Below are positions 37,122 to 49,220 of a stretch of DNA of 64,000 nucleotides, piece after piece; the first letter of the stretch is position 1, and each line of letters begins with the position of its first letter. The position numbers were made by a program, and so were the translations under genes. The notes beneath the pieces are model-generated. The model made no database searches and was not told the origin of the DNA. It worked only from the letters and a program-made list of their open reading frames with translations. This DNA comes from Rhynchosporium graminicola (taxonomy: Eukaryota > Ascomycota > Leotiomycetes > Helotiales > Ploettnerulaceae), in assembly GCA_900074885.1 (NCBI GenBank), contig FJUW01000062.1:124001-188000 (forward strand), written 5' to 3'.

Positions 37122-37825
37122 TTATTTTCGTAAGAGTATATATATTATAGATATTTAGATCCTTAGGGATCTTAATTCTCTTCTAGAGTATAATTATTTT
37201 ATATAAGTTCTGAATCTTATTAAGTCTAAGGTATATAAATCGTTAATAGTACTTAAAGTATCGTTCGAGCTCCTTTTCTTCTATATTATCCGGGTTATCT
37301 GCGGTATTCTCGTCTACTTTAGTAGCTAGAAGTGCTTTTAGCTTATACGCTAGCTATTTATATTAACTATAATTAACTTATTTATTACTAATTACTTATC
37401 TATTAAAAGCTTTAGAGATATATTTTATAATATATAAGCCTTAAGATTATATCGCTTTTAAGACTTTCTTATTACTTTTTATAATCTAAATACTTTATTA
37501 TTAAACTTTCTAAAGTAACTACTTTTATAGAGTTTCTTTATAAAGATCAAATTAATACTTAGTTTAGGAATAAAGAGTATATTATCTAAATAATAAGAAG
37601 TTCTATCTATAGCTTTAACTAGCGCTATTCCTTATATACGAGAAGATAGTATTCCTTCCTTTACTTATATATAGACTTTAGATATTAGCTTTAATTCCCT
37701 AAATAAGTAGAGTTAGTTAATTATAGATAAACTTACGCTTATATTAACTACTTAGTCTTTAAGAGTACTCTTACTTATTAATTCTTTTAATAATATAACT
37801 TTCTCTATAATATTATTATTAGAAC
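37122..37825 (-). mobile_element. Copia element fragment 2
   Basis: Continuation of the copia element between element A copy 2 and element C. The minus strand remains weakly readable as copia gag-pre-integrase sequence. The last five bases, agaac (37821-37825), are the element C target duplication. Confidence 0.6.
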
Positions 37826-39316
37826 TGTAACGACATAAGACTTAAGGCGGTATATAAGCAAGAATAAATAAGTAGGGAGGCTAAGAGTAATCTTATATAG
37901 TCTAGTACGAAGGAAACAGAAAGATGTAGAGCTCTAAAGGAGTCTGTACCTTCTATATATATAAGGAGGGTATACCTAAGGCACTAATACTAGCCTGTAT
38001 CTGCTACGTATACTATGCGCCGTTATATTACCCCCTTCTAAGATAAAGGCTCGCCCTCGAGCCTTAAAGAATCGAAGTAACTAAGGAAACAAGTAAGTAT
38101 AAAACGTAATTAAATATTAAGATAACTTTCTAAATTTCTATTAAACTAAAACTATAGATACTAATTTAGTACTAAGATTATCTCTTCTATAGAGGGAAAC
38201 GTAATCTCTAGTAATTATAATACTAAGTTTTACTAAATAAGCGAGACTAAGTAAGTAATTAAAATACTTAAAAGTTACGAAAGAAACGAAAGTCTAAATC
38301 GAATTCTAAAGAAGCTAAAAGATTAAGAAGAGTTAAATATCTTTATTAAGTAGATATAGAAAGTATTAAATTAAAAGTTCTAATAGAAGAAAGTTAATTC
38401 TACTAAAAGGGATAAATTGTACCGGAGTATAAGGATTATAAGTCGAATTCCGATAATTTCCGCTAGAGTAATAAGCTACTTTATCTTAGCTTAAAAGTAA
38501 GGTTTTTCGCTATTAGAGCTACTTTTAGAAAGTTAAAGTTAAGTAAGAGGATAAAAGTTCTTTTCTAGTAGAAAGAGGTCGATTCTACTAAAGGGGATAA
38601 ATTATATTAGAGTATAAGAGTTATAAGTCGGATTCTAGTAATTTCCGCTAAAGTAATAAGCTACTTTGTCTTAGCCTAAAAGTAAGGTTTTTCGCTATTA
38701 AAGCTACTTTCGGAAAGTTAAAGTTAAGTAAAGGGATAATAAATATTAGAGCTTATAAGGAAGTTTCTACCTAAAATTCGTCTGCTGTTTTACTTTATAC
38801 GCACGAAAGAATAAGTTTCGAAGTATCCGAGAGTAACTTCGTAATAATACTAGTACTTCTAAGGCTAAATTATATTCAAATTCCTAGCTATCCGAGAGAT
38901 CTCTAGAATCTCGGCTCTTTTGAAAACCTAACTATCGAATTTATAATTAATAGTACTAACTATTTCCGTATGATTCCGAAGTATAAAAATCTAAGGTAAG
39001 TAGAGATAACTCAGCGAAGAGCTCCTTAATAGTCGAAGTCATACGTCCGAATCGAGTTTTCTAAGTAAGATATTATTTAATACTATCCCCGGCGGTCTTA
39101 ATCTTTCTATTTAATATAATAATATAAGACTTAAGGTAGTATATAAGTAAGAATAAATAAGTAGGGAGGCTAAGAGCGATCTTATATAGTCTAGTACGAA
39201 GGAAATAGAAAGATATAGAGCTCTGAAGGAGTCTGCACCTTCTATATATATAAGGAGGGTATACCTAAGGCACTGATACTAGCCCGTATCTGCCACGTAT
39301 ACTATGCGCCGTCACA
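37826..39316 (-). mobile_element. Non-autonomous LTR element C (1491 bp)
   Basis: Two 202 bp LTRs (37826-38027 and 39115-39316) are flanked by the perfect duplication agaac (37821-37825 and 39317-39321). A purine tract on the minus strand (plus ttacccccttc at 38028) adjoins the left LTR, so the element points minus. One end of the LTR and the leader next to the 5' LTR are shared with element A, while the other part of the LTR differs. The 1087 bp interior has no gag or pol motifs. It contains a direct duplication of about 180 bp (from 38373 and from 38553). This is a TRIM/LARD-type element that could be mobilised by family A proteins. Confidence 0.85.
38373..38735. repeat. Two-unit tandem repeat, period about 180 bp, inside element C
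   Basis: Motifs aaaagttct, ttctactaaa, ggataaatt, aatttccgct, ttttcgctatta and gaaagttaaagtt recur in order 180 bp apart. The copies differ by scattered C/T and G/A changes. Confidence 0.75.
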
Positions 39317-39321
39317 AGAAC

Positions 39322-41048
39322 TAGATAATTCGCTTATATCTTTTCCAGAGTCTTCTAAGTCCTTATTAGTATCTGAATTAGATTCTGCGATAATAGTATA
39401 TCCTCTTTTCTTCTATCGCGAGTCTTTAGATTTTAGCTTAGTAGAGCGTTTATTTTTACTAATATAAGAAGATCGCGATTTCTTATCTTTAACTTATAAT
39501 CTAATCTTATAAGTTAATTTACTATACTTTTTCCTTTCTTTTTCTAAATAGAAGTTCTTAGTATATTCTCTGCTTATAATCTGGAATTCGTAGTTAGTAA
39601 TAAAGTAATCGCTAGATCTATAGCAGAAATACTCACGAGAAATACCTATTATACTTTAGTCTAATAAACTACTATTCTCTTGAGAATAATAGTTCGGGTA
39701 ATAGTATACTTACTTATACTATTTCTATACTATATATACTCTTTCTTTACTATAGTTATTACTCTTAGTGCTAAAGTCTTATAGTATTAATTCGTATTCT
39801 TCTAAGGCTTTTACCTTTTCGTTAGTAGTTATCAGAAGCTATAGTCTAAAGCTTTTAAGGAAAGTAGTATAGTAACCTTACTTTCTTAGCGATAAGGTAA
39901 GTAAGTAGAAAAGGGCCTTATCGGAATATAATTTTCCTATTTCTGCGTTAATAGTAATAAGCTTCTTATAGTATTCCTTTAAGTTTCGCTATGATTTATC
40001 TATCCTATTATCCTTATTAATTATAAAAGTCTAAATCTTCGTTTTATATATATTCGCTATTAATAAGTTCGTTCTATTATATTTAACCTTTAGTTTAGTC
40101 TATAGTATTTCTACTAAATTATACTTATTAAGTAATATAATATCGTTATTACTAAGTCCTTCGATTATAATATCTAAGGCCTTCGAGTCGTTAGATACTT
40201 ATTTCTCAGCTTTCTCTAGATTCTATATTCTACTAAGCCTCTCGAAATCGCTCGTAAGGTTATCTATAGTTAATACTAATAGTATACTTTCGGAGGTAGT
40301 CTCTAGTATACTTTTGCTTTTTATTCTATCTCGAGTTATCTAGGTAAAGTTAACCTTACTAGTATTTATCGTATAGAATATACCCTTTCCCTTAATCTTA
40401 ACTTTAGCTCGTAGAAACTATTTATTATAGTTCTTATAGCTTAAGATTAGTAGCTTATTATCTTTCTCTATTTTATCCTATAGTTATCGCGCGGTACTCG
40501 ATATGTTCGATTAGATTTTCTATAATTTAACTATAGTTAACTTAGTATATATATATAATTAGTAGATATTTATTATTTACTAGCTATTAGTTTATATAAA
40601 AGCTATACTTAGTTTAAGAGTTACGAGTAGCTTACCTACTTACTACTCGACTTTATAGTTATAGAGTTTCCTCTGAAGTTTATAAGTCGTATAGTTATTT
40701 TTATAAGAAATAGTCTTTCTTATTATCGTCGGATTATTATTACAGATCTCCCTCTGAAGTCTATAGGTCGTATAGTTAGTATTAAAGGCTTTCTTACTTA
40801 TAGCTCTCTAGTTATTATTAGCGCTCTTACGTAGCCCTTTAATCTTCTTACTTTAACTAGAATACCCCTATCTTACGTATTAGGGATTTTAATCGATCGC
40901 TTTACTTTTATCGATTATTAGTACTCTTACTTAGCCCTTTAGTCTTCTTATATTAACTAGAATATCCTTATCTTACTTATTAGAGCTTAAATCGATCGCC
41001 TTACTTTCATCGATTCGAAGTTACGTCCTGCTAAGGCTTATAATCTAT
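39322..41048 (-). mobile_element. Copia element fragment 3 (gag side)
   Basis: Continuation of the same copia element, next to its 5' LTR. RIP-decayed. Gag-like charged segments are weakly readable on the minus strand. The stretch nearest the LTR carries a probable primer-binding site (about 41030-41048). Confidence 0.6.
41030..41048 (-). promoter_or_regulatory. Probable primer-binding site of the copia element
   Basis: Just inside the 5' LTR the minus strand reads atagattataagcc. Allowing G-to-A changes this equals the complement of the anticodon-stem region of initiator tRNA-Met, the half-tRNA primer used by copia-type elements. Confidence 0.5.
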
Positions 41049-41263
41049 TGAAAGGAATATCCCTATTCTCGTATACTTATAGGGACGGGGGTAATATTTA
41101 TAGAGGAATTAGACGCTAGTAAGTTAGACTATTATCTCTATTAAATAACTTAACTACTTATGTTTTCCGACTATTCTCTATCTATAATATATCCCGGATA
41201 TTCTATAATATCCGGGCCTATGCACTAGCTCTAGTCCCGATTAGGTTGCCACGTTATACTGCA
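41049..41263 (-). repeat. 5' LTR of the copia element (215 bp)
   Basis: On the minus strand it starts TGCAGTATAACG and ends CCTTTCA, with a TATA-like ctataaatatt. The element interior follows to the left. Its 3' LTR is outside the preserved part. Confidence 0.6.
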
Positions 41264-41282
41264 CTGAATACTAACTATTCTA

Positions 41283-44200
41283 ATATATTAGATAAATAAT
41301 ATCGCTATCCCGCGGGTATCGATATTATAGTAGTATAGTACTAATATAGAGTCCTTCTCTAAGCGGTTAATAAATACTAATATCTTATCGAACTCCTAGT
41401 TATCAGGCGGGAAGTCCTTAAAATCTATAGCTAGGTGCTATATAAGGTAGCTAAGCGCTAGTAATAAGTAGAGGAATCCTTACTATTTCGTTTACTTCAG
41501 ATGAGAGTACTAATAAGAGCGGTAATTATAAGTATATTATTTTATATCTGATACAAGTCCTTTCTAGTAGTAATAAGTAGAAATTATTTCAGTAGTCTTA
41601 CGAGTATTTAGATAAGCGGAAGAAACTTAATCGTAGATTTCGCTAATTAAATAGGTATATAATAGAGTATAGTATTATATATATAGACGATTATTATAAA
41701 GTAGTAAGCTATCGTTAATAGTATAGCTATTTCCTAATATATTTCGTTTATTAGAGAACGATTCTTAGTTAAATTAGTATAGTTTTTTTCGATTAAATCA
41801 AAGGAGTTATATATAGGTTCCGATAGTATATTAGTCCCTAGTGATATTAAGTATAGATAACTAATTTGATCGATATAATATTTAGCTAGCTTCGTATTAA
41901 TCCTAGGGTCTAGGTAATCTAGAGGTAATAAAACCCGAGATCTACTATCCTGTTTCTACTATTCCTATATCCTTAGGTCTTATTCCTTATAGCTAAGGAT
42001 ATTAGCTTTAGCGTTATTTTTACTAAGCGTATATATAATTTAGAAGTTGAATTTAGATAAGAATTCTATTTATCTAGCTTACTTACTAGTTAGGACCTTA
42101 GTAGTTATAAAGTACTCTAAGGATTAATAGTCTATATATATACTAGTATAAAATTATAAAGATATAAGATCAGGTCTCTATTTCCGGAAAGACTTAATAA
42201 TAGTATATAATTCCTTATTATAGATCTTCTAGTTTAGTTCGTATCTATTAAGAATATAGGAGTAGAATCTAATTAGATACTACTAGTTATCTTCATATAA
42301 TTAGAAGATAACTCTAGCTATTATATTATTAGAGGTATTAGTTTCTAGTTTAGTTTATAATTTAGAGTCGAAATAATATATTTTCTATACTAATAGTAGC
42401 TATTAACGTAACTTATTAGAGGATTTCCTATAATCGTTAGTGAAATTCTATAGTACTATAGGCCTAGTAAGTATTAAGAGAGGTTTAGCGATAAGGCTGA
42501 AATTTCAAATAAATTAATAGTAGAAACTATAGAATCCTAGGAAGGATTTTATAGCTATTACTATTTCGGGGTACTTCTAGTCTACTAATAGCACTACTTT
42601 CTCGGGATCTGGCTCGATTCTACTAATAGTAATAATATATCTAAGGTATTTAGTCCGAGTAACGTGGAATTCGCTTTTCTTAATATCTATCTAGAGTCTA
42701 GTATCTATTAAGTATTATAATACTAACTTAATATATCCCTTATATTCCTAGAGCGTTTCTAAGTATATAAGAATATTATCTAAGTAAGCTATATAGAAGT
42801 TATCTAAGTAGTCTAGTAGTATATTATTTATATATTATTAGTACGTACTAGGTCTATTATAGAGCTTAAAAAGTAGTACTTTATATTTATAAGATCTAAA
42901 GCAGGTTCGGAAGGTAATATACTCCTCTGATTCGGGGTCTATATAGATATAGTTAAATACTACCCGGATATCTAGTTTAGTAAAGATTACTACTTTAGAT
43001 ATATAAGTTAAGAGCTTATCGATCCTAAGTATTAAGTATAAATCCTTTCGAGTGATCGTATTAAGCTTACGATAGTCGATATAAAAGCGTAATCCTCTAT
43101 CGGCCTTCTTAACGAATAGTATAAGTAATACGAAGGGACTTTAGCTAGATTTGATAAATCCCTTATCTAAGTTCTCTATAAAGTACTCTTTAGTTACATA
43201 TAGTTCGTCTATAGATTACTAATATAAGAGTGAATATATATTAGATAATAGTTCTTCTAGAATAATTTTATAATCGTATAAGCGATATAGTAGAAGAATA
43301 TTAGAATCCCGCTTAGAAAAAGCTACTTTAAGAGTATAGTATTATTCTAGTAGCTTTTTAGCTACGAGTTATTTAGTATCAGGATCCTTAGGGAAGTTAC
43401 TATTTAAATAGTCTTATAAGAGGTAGTTTATTTCGTAGATACTAGTAAAGAATACTTTAGAGCTTTCGCGTTTTATATTAAAGTGAAAAGCTATAGTACT
43501 AATTTAGTAAATCGGAACTAGTTTCTAGATCCTCGAAGGTTAAGAGGGGCACTCGCGGTAGGGTTTTAGCGCAGGTACCTTTCTCGAAGAATTCGGAGCG
43601 AAAAAGGGTTCGGATTCCTTAGCGATAAGCGGAAATAGATTAAATAATAAGGATAATATATTAATATACTATATTACTATCGTTTAGAGTAATTAGCGTT
43701 AGTCTAGCTAGTTTATAACTAAGTCCTATATATTAGCGTCGATTTAGTAAGATCGATTAATATTAGGTTTATAAGGCAGTAGAGTTATAACTATCTCCTT
43801 ATCGTATCAGAAGGTAACTAGATATTATTCCGGCTATAGTAGCTTATAGTAGAGCGTATCTAGCTTAACTTGAAATTATTATATCTATTTAATACTAATA
43901 ATTATATCTTATTATCCTAAATCGAGGAGAATAAAAAAGTAGTTATAAATACGCTTACTATTAATAGAAAGGTATAAACGTATAAAATAAGTAATATAGG
44001 TTCTAACGGACTATTAGAAACTACGTATTAGAATAGAATAAGGCAGTAGCTCGATTTTAATACTAAGGGCCTCTGATAGTTATCTAGTAAGGGTGCGATT
44101 AATAAATAGATAGCTATTCGCTCCGGTATTAATTAAGCTATTTATAGAGACTCTTAGCTTATTTATACTAACTATAGTCGGGTATATGAATTACTTACCT

Positions 44201-45279
44201 CTTATTAGAGAGTTAAGATTAAGATTAGAGAGATTATCCTATATAGACTTAGGAAGGAGTTTTTACTTAGGCCTTATCGTTTCCCTTTAGTATTAGTTCT
44301 AATTCGGAAGGTATATCTTCTACTACTTCCTCGGTTACTCCTTCTTCTTCTAGAAATTCGTTGATTAATTAATCCTTAGGCGGGTTAGAGTAATCTAGCT
44401 TAATATAACTGAGCTATTTATAACTATAATACTTAAAGGGTTCTCTGGTTAAGATAGCAGGGCGTTTTAGCGCAGAGGGAGTACTAGCTCGTACTAGGGT
44501 AGAGGTATATACGTATAGTGCGGGAGTAGTTTATCGAGGGGCTAAGCTTAGGGACCGGTAAGAAGTAGAACTAAAAGAGGTTATAGTAGTAATAGTAAGC
44601 TTATAGTACTATATCTAGGCAGTAGCTTTCTCGGGATGAGTATATTCTGAGTTATAGCGACGCTTAGTATTAAAAGAAAGTAAGGATCTAACTATAGAAG
44701 CGTAGTCCTTATTCTATATTAATTTAATAATAAGAGTTAAAGTATATAAAGATAATATAATCTTATCTTATATATAGAAGAACTATTTCTTTTTTTTAAC
44801 TTTACTTTAGATAATAGCGCTTTGAAATCAACTACGAAACTCGGTAAAGGTCTCGCGGGTATAGCTAAGTTATTATATTTCTAAGCGATAGAAAGCATTA
44901 TAATAGTTATCTTCTTCTAAATTAGTAAGAAAGTTCTTTTCTAATAAGGAGATTATTTTATCGCTAGTCTTAAACTTATTAGCGAAGTACTAAGGTATAA
45001 GATACTCTTTAGCTAATCTAGTAACTAGTCCCTATACGAGAACGCGCTAGGAGAAATCCGTAGGGTAATAGTTAGCGTTTATAGCTAGCTAGTCTCGTAT
45101 CGATACTCTCTATTAAAGGAAAGTAAGGTCCGATCTATTATCTAGAGGCAGGATCTTCTTAGTAAGATAAGACTTCTTAGGGCGTGACTCTACTGATTCG
45201 GCGCTAGGAGAGAGCGATAGTTTATTAGGAATAGTATCCTCCCTCTTAGTACTATATTATAGAATAGAGTTTATTAGCT
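41283..45279 (-). mobile_element. Element A fragment (third copy, pol and gag part, minus)
   Basis: Collinear with 21886-26180 of copy 1 without the N-associated duplication. The left breakpoint is next to the copia LTR and the right breakpoint is after tttattagct. It has no LTRs and no antisense frame. Decay by stops is as in the other copies. Confidence 0.8.
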
Positions 45280-45283
45280 AGCT

Positions 45284-45550
45284 ACCCTGATTTAGTAGCT
45301 TCTAAGCTACAGTTTGAGGTAGATATATTCGGCGATAGCGATTAAGATTAAGATATATAGATATTATATGAGCCTAGTAGAGGTATATAAGAGGAGCTAG
45401 AGTATGATCGATATTTGGAATCGTCGCTACTAGTAGCACTTGAGGTAGAAAGCTCTAAGAGTGAAGATAATAGAGATCAATTTTATACCGGAAAAGATTA
45501 TATATTATTAATAAATTAGAGTAGTTATTTAATATTGAAATTAAAAGAAA
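45284..45550 (+). pseudogene. Short coding-like remnant, probably transposon-derived
   Basis: A plus frame shows acidic, partly intact coding-like sequence (EPSR, EELEYDRYLESSLLVALEVESS, FYTGKDYILL) with a few TAA/TAG stops. It ends near an AAATTAG/AAA tail. The family is not identified. It could be the N-terminal leader of another transposase or a host gene fragment. Confidence 0.35.
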
Positions 45551-45703
45551 TTTAGCAGGTGAAGCACCTAAAATACTTTACTGATATAATGCCGAGAGCG
45601 TGGTATTTGCATGGACGTGGCATTTGCTTAATCCGACAGTAAGCGAGTGGGCGAGCGAAACTGGAGGTGGACCGGCTAGTAGTACTCGAGTAGAAGTTTG
45701 TTA

Positions 45704-45959
45704 CAATTCCCCCCTGAGTCCGAATGTAATTGTGGATCATTATGGGTAGTATATTAAGGGGTCTCAAAAACTTGATTTCTTCCGTTTACTTGGGATCGAA
45801 AACCTTCTGTATAGGCTCGGGAATCCTCTAAACCTACTCTAAACTCTATAAAGGATCAAATTCTGCTCAGAGTAACAAGTCTGCCAGGGCTTTAAACCAC
45901 TCCTAAGAAGTATTCAATTCAGTGGCCTATAAATTACATTCGGACTGAGGGGGGGATCG
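45704..45959. mobile_element. TA-flanked MITE with about 30 bp terminal inverted repeats (256 bp)
   Basis: The left end (CAATTCCCCCCTGAGTCC then GAATGTAATT) and the right end (reverse complement CGATCCCCCCCTCAGTCC then GAATGTAATT) match over about 28 bases with three differences. TA dinucleotides at 45702-45703 and 45960-45961 flank the unit. The poly-C terminal repeats and TA target suggest a Tc1/mariner-mobilised element. No transposase is encoded. Confidence 0.75.
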
Positions 45960-46025
45960 TACGATAGGGCCGAATTTGTGGAGATACACTATTTCTAATG
46001 ATATGCCGGATCGTACGATAGTAAA

Positions 46026-46525
46026 CAGACCACAGATAAGCAGGCGAGGCAGGGCTTGAAAAGGCGGTTCCAGGAGACGGTTAGGAAAGCCGAAAGAAAA
46101 AAGGCTTATTTATGCTTGAGACCCCTAACTTCATAAAGTCTGTTTTGTAATTACAAAGCTGGGTGTAGAAGTCCGTGCTCTACAGGCTGCCTCTGGCTTA
46201 CTTCGCTTACGAAGTTAGGTGAGGAACCTCGCTTTTCAGTATCGACAAGCTACCTACCTACCTATATTCAAAGGCCTCTATCAATACTGAACTCATAGTA
46301 AATTCCTTAGACTGCTGAAAATATGGGAGAATCACTCAAAGAGCAACGTATCACTAACTATACTATACTTACTTATTACAATTATCTCAAAAAGCTGTTT
46401 TTCATGATATCAAGCCTGTAGATAGAGCACGGGACTTCTGCACCCGGCTTCATTACGAAGGTGGTTGGACCGCAATCCCAGGTATGATACCCGGGCCACC
46501 GAGAGTGCGTATTTCTACGGATAGA
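46026..46525. repeat. Longer copy of the dispersed repeat at 1829-1935
   Basis: Shares ordered blocks with 1829-1935: accacag and gcaggcgag at 46029-46048, attacaaag at 46150, ggaccgcaatc and aggtatga at 46467, gcgtatttctacgga at 46508. The additional material includes the inverted-repeat unit 46157-46449. Confidence 0.6.
46157..46449. mobile_element. Candidate MITE, 18 bp terminal inverted repeats (293 bp)
   Basis: agctgggtgtagaagtcc at 46157-46174 and its near reverse complement at 46432-46449 (two mismatches) enclose sequence absent from the copy at 1829-1935. Further pairing extends inward (gtgctct / agagcac, acaggct / agcctgt). Possible 7-9 bp target duplications attacaaag and attacgaag flank it slightly out of register. 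Confidence 0.5.
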
Positions 46526-46539
46526 TCTGGTCTGCCTGC

Positions 46540-47379
46540 TACCTCAACTCCCTGGTAACGCTACCTACACGTGGTTGGGATGAGAGAAGCCTCATCCTGT
46601 GTTCATTGCCAGCACGAGTCTTATTGAGTGCACGAGGTCTAGTGATTCGATGAGGAATTATATATATGACTTTGGATCAGGATGTACGAGAAGCGTACTT
46701 CAAGGATAATTAGATACCAAGTAAAGATAAAGATCAAGATGTCAAAAAAAAAAAACTCACGGGAATGCCGTGGACCCTGAAAGTTATCACAAAAAGATAG
46801 TTCCGCTCAGACTCTACTATAGTATGTATACCTTATGGTAGGGATCCATCCGAATCTTGGCACAAACAGGATATGCCATGGACTGCCAGACCTTCCAGAC
46901 TAGCTAAGACAGGGATCAGACCAATCAAGAGATTACCCAGATTCTGGACCGCTATTGCTTCAGGGAGTGCCTCAAGGCGTAGTGCGGTGAGGTTACTGCC
47001 CGGACAAATAGCTTTAGCGGCTACGTACAGGGCGTCCAGTCCATGAGATAGAGCGGCTTCAAATCTGGCTGCTAGGTCATGCATAATTTGTATTATTCAA
47101 AAAAGTCGAAGTATCGAAAAATAATTGACTCCTTGAGACGACGCCGCGTCTGATGAATCGACAACGCAAAGTCTTTGTGCATACTTCGAAGTAATCGTGG
47201 AACCGCGGGGTATCTGCGTGACCTCTCAATCCCTATAGGGAGTAGGTAGATATAGTATTATGCTACCCCACAAGAATTCTGCAGCCTCGCTTATCCCCTC
47301 AGCTGCTGCCAGAATTACCAAGGCCAAGGGTCCGGGACGGAACAGAATTAGACCGGAATATCAAATGTGTGCCTCGCAT
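46540..47379. other. Intergenic, weak minus frame only
   Basis: An 83-codon minus frame (47084-46833) is Leu/Ala-rich and possibly helical but lacks other support. An imperfect inverted sequence at about 47105-47195 (gtcgaagtat / atacttcgaa) brackets GC-rich bases. No gene is called. Confidence 0.35.
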
Positions 47380-47634
47380 TATTTACATGTAAATAATTAT
47401 TTAAACCATACTTAAATACACCCAAATATATTAATCAAGAACGTGATTAACATGCGTGAGAACACTATTACTGATCCAACAGATCCGGCTATTCGCAGGC
47501 CGAACAATCCCCCTTTACGTTCGTATGAGAGCAGTAATACTTTCATGTTCCTACTAAGATGCAGCCCTGTGAGTGGTCAGATTAGCCGAGACGGACCTCA
47601 AGTAATTCTGGCAGCAGCAATGAGAAAGACTTAG
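47380..47634 (+). pseudogene. Second piggyBac-like transposase leader remnant
   Basis: The frame from about 47443 resembles the leader at 8875: both read ENTI then a T-D or T-D-P step, then RRPN and a Leu-containing end. The similarity is limited to about 25 residues, after which the frames diverge. It is a fragment of the same family, less RIP-mutated than the transposon block. The matching 5' sequence is also shared loosely at the AT-rich run before the ATG. Confidence 0.5.
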
Positions 47635-47639
47635 ACAAT

Positions 47640-49220
47640 ATGATTTCTACGATTGCATGGCTAAAAAGGTAGAGATTCTAGGAATCCATATTCTAGTACA
47701 TACGCTCTTATGTACGGACTTCATACTGTGATTGCCATAAGCGAGCCTTATTGAAGAAAAAATCCATTTACTAGAATATGCAAAGAGAATACTACTGGGG
47801 ACTAAACTACTATAGCAGTACATTACTATACAATTTCTGCCCGAGCTTAGGAACCGACCACTCGATGAAAATCATGCTGCTATTGGAACCCACTGTATTA
47901 CTATAGTACGCCTTTTTCGCTGCTTACTGTTGTCTCTTCGACTTTGAGCTTTCTTAGCAGGGACTCTAGGAGAGGCTTACACTTCTTTTACTTTAATCTG
48001 CCGATAAACCCTCAAACTCGTAGAGTATATAAAAAGCTTGAAGAGAATTCCAAGAGGCAGTTCATTACTATAGTATCAATAGATGTCGTCTGTACTATAC
48101 AGGAGATAAGGTAAGTAAGAGACATTAAGCATAGTACAAAACCTTCCGTGGGAGGACCAAAGAACTACTTTGAGGCTATAATCAATTACATTGTATCTTT
48201 CTCTCCCCTTCTACTTGACTAAAGACAACTCCTAGACTGAGGACTCAGCTTCTTGAGATCTCTTCTTATCAGTCATAGCTTGAAAAGGAAACTGATCCTC
48301 GAAACGATATAATTTAAAGTAGGGATATCGCAGGGTTTTCTGCTCAAAAGGCGGCGTTCTCAGCCTTCTGTCACCTAAGTAGTTCGTAACAGCCAGTCCA
48401 GTTCCCTGACTTTCTGGCTCGGGGCTCCGTAAGCGAGCCCTCGAGCTTACAGGAGGCGGACCGGCTAGTACCCCTTTGTCTCACACATCGCCAGTTTCCT
48501 ACGCCAACTCTGCTGCCTACCTAGGTACGCCACGCGGCATTGGCGAGAGGGACTGATTTCAAAGGATTGGACACCAGAAGATCGGGAACCTTCTTGGACT
48601 AGCAACACGCCATTTTAGCATTTTTTATAATTGTTCGCTGCTGGAATTTCTAAGGAGTTTCATTTAGTGTCGTGGAATCTTAGTAACCTATTGGAAAGAT
48701 AGACTACAACTAGGGTATATTCTAATCTTAAATATTCAGAAGGTTTACTAAAAGTCTCATAGTAACCCCCTTATTAATGATCTCCTAGCCAACTCTCGTA
48801 GAACTACTATCTCCTTGACAAGTAGATACTAGTATAAGCTCGATTTCTGTATTTTCTTCTTTACACTAAGCTTACTATCTTATGAAACCAATTATAGATA
48901 ATACATATTTCTTTTGACTATAATTCTATTTGTATATCGCTAGGCTAAACTGCTTTCTAACCTACACTTTCAAGATCACCAAGTACTCCAGTACTTTATC
49001 GTACTCCTTGTTACGCAGAGTAAATATAATAATCAATCTATCCAACTCGTATTCAAGAATTAGTAGCTAATATCTCCTTTAGTAGTATAGATATCTAGAT
49101 AAATCTTAAAAGATAAGTAGCCAGAATCTCCTTCATAGACAGCTCTCCTTAAACAATTCAAGCTTCCTTCTTAATTGCGTATAATTCTGACCTTCACCGA
49201 TTCCACCCTTCAAATTTTAC
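47640..49220. repeat. TA-rich, degraded repeat sequence without assigned family
   Basis: Stop-filled in all frames. Frequent TA steps and patches of balanced composition suggest mixed RIP-affected repeats. One patch near 48455 repeats a ggcggaccggctagta block also found near 45670. No LTR pair or transposase is recognised. Confidence 0.4.

Noticed and set aside
9118..45279. CRISPR-like or tandem-array structure in the TA-rich block
   Set aside because: Repeats are few, long and dispersed. They resolve into LTR pairs, duplicated elements and two assembly joins.
1829..46525. Possible tRNA-like sequence in the dispersed repeat (ggaccgcaatc ... aggtatga)
   Set aside because: No cloverleaf with acceptor and T stems could be drawn and no RGTTCRAATC-type box is present.
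47900..48120. Tc1/pogo transposase helix-turn-helix remnant
   Set aside because: A weak EYIKSL-like pattern was seen near 48025, but no second motif supports it.
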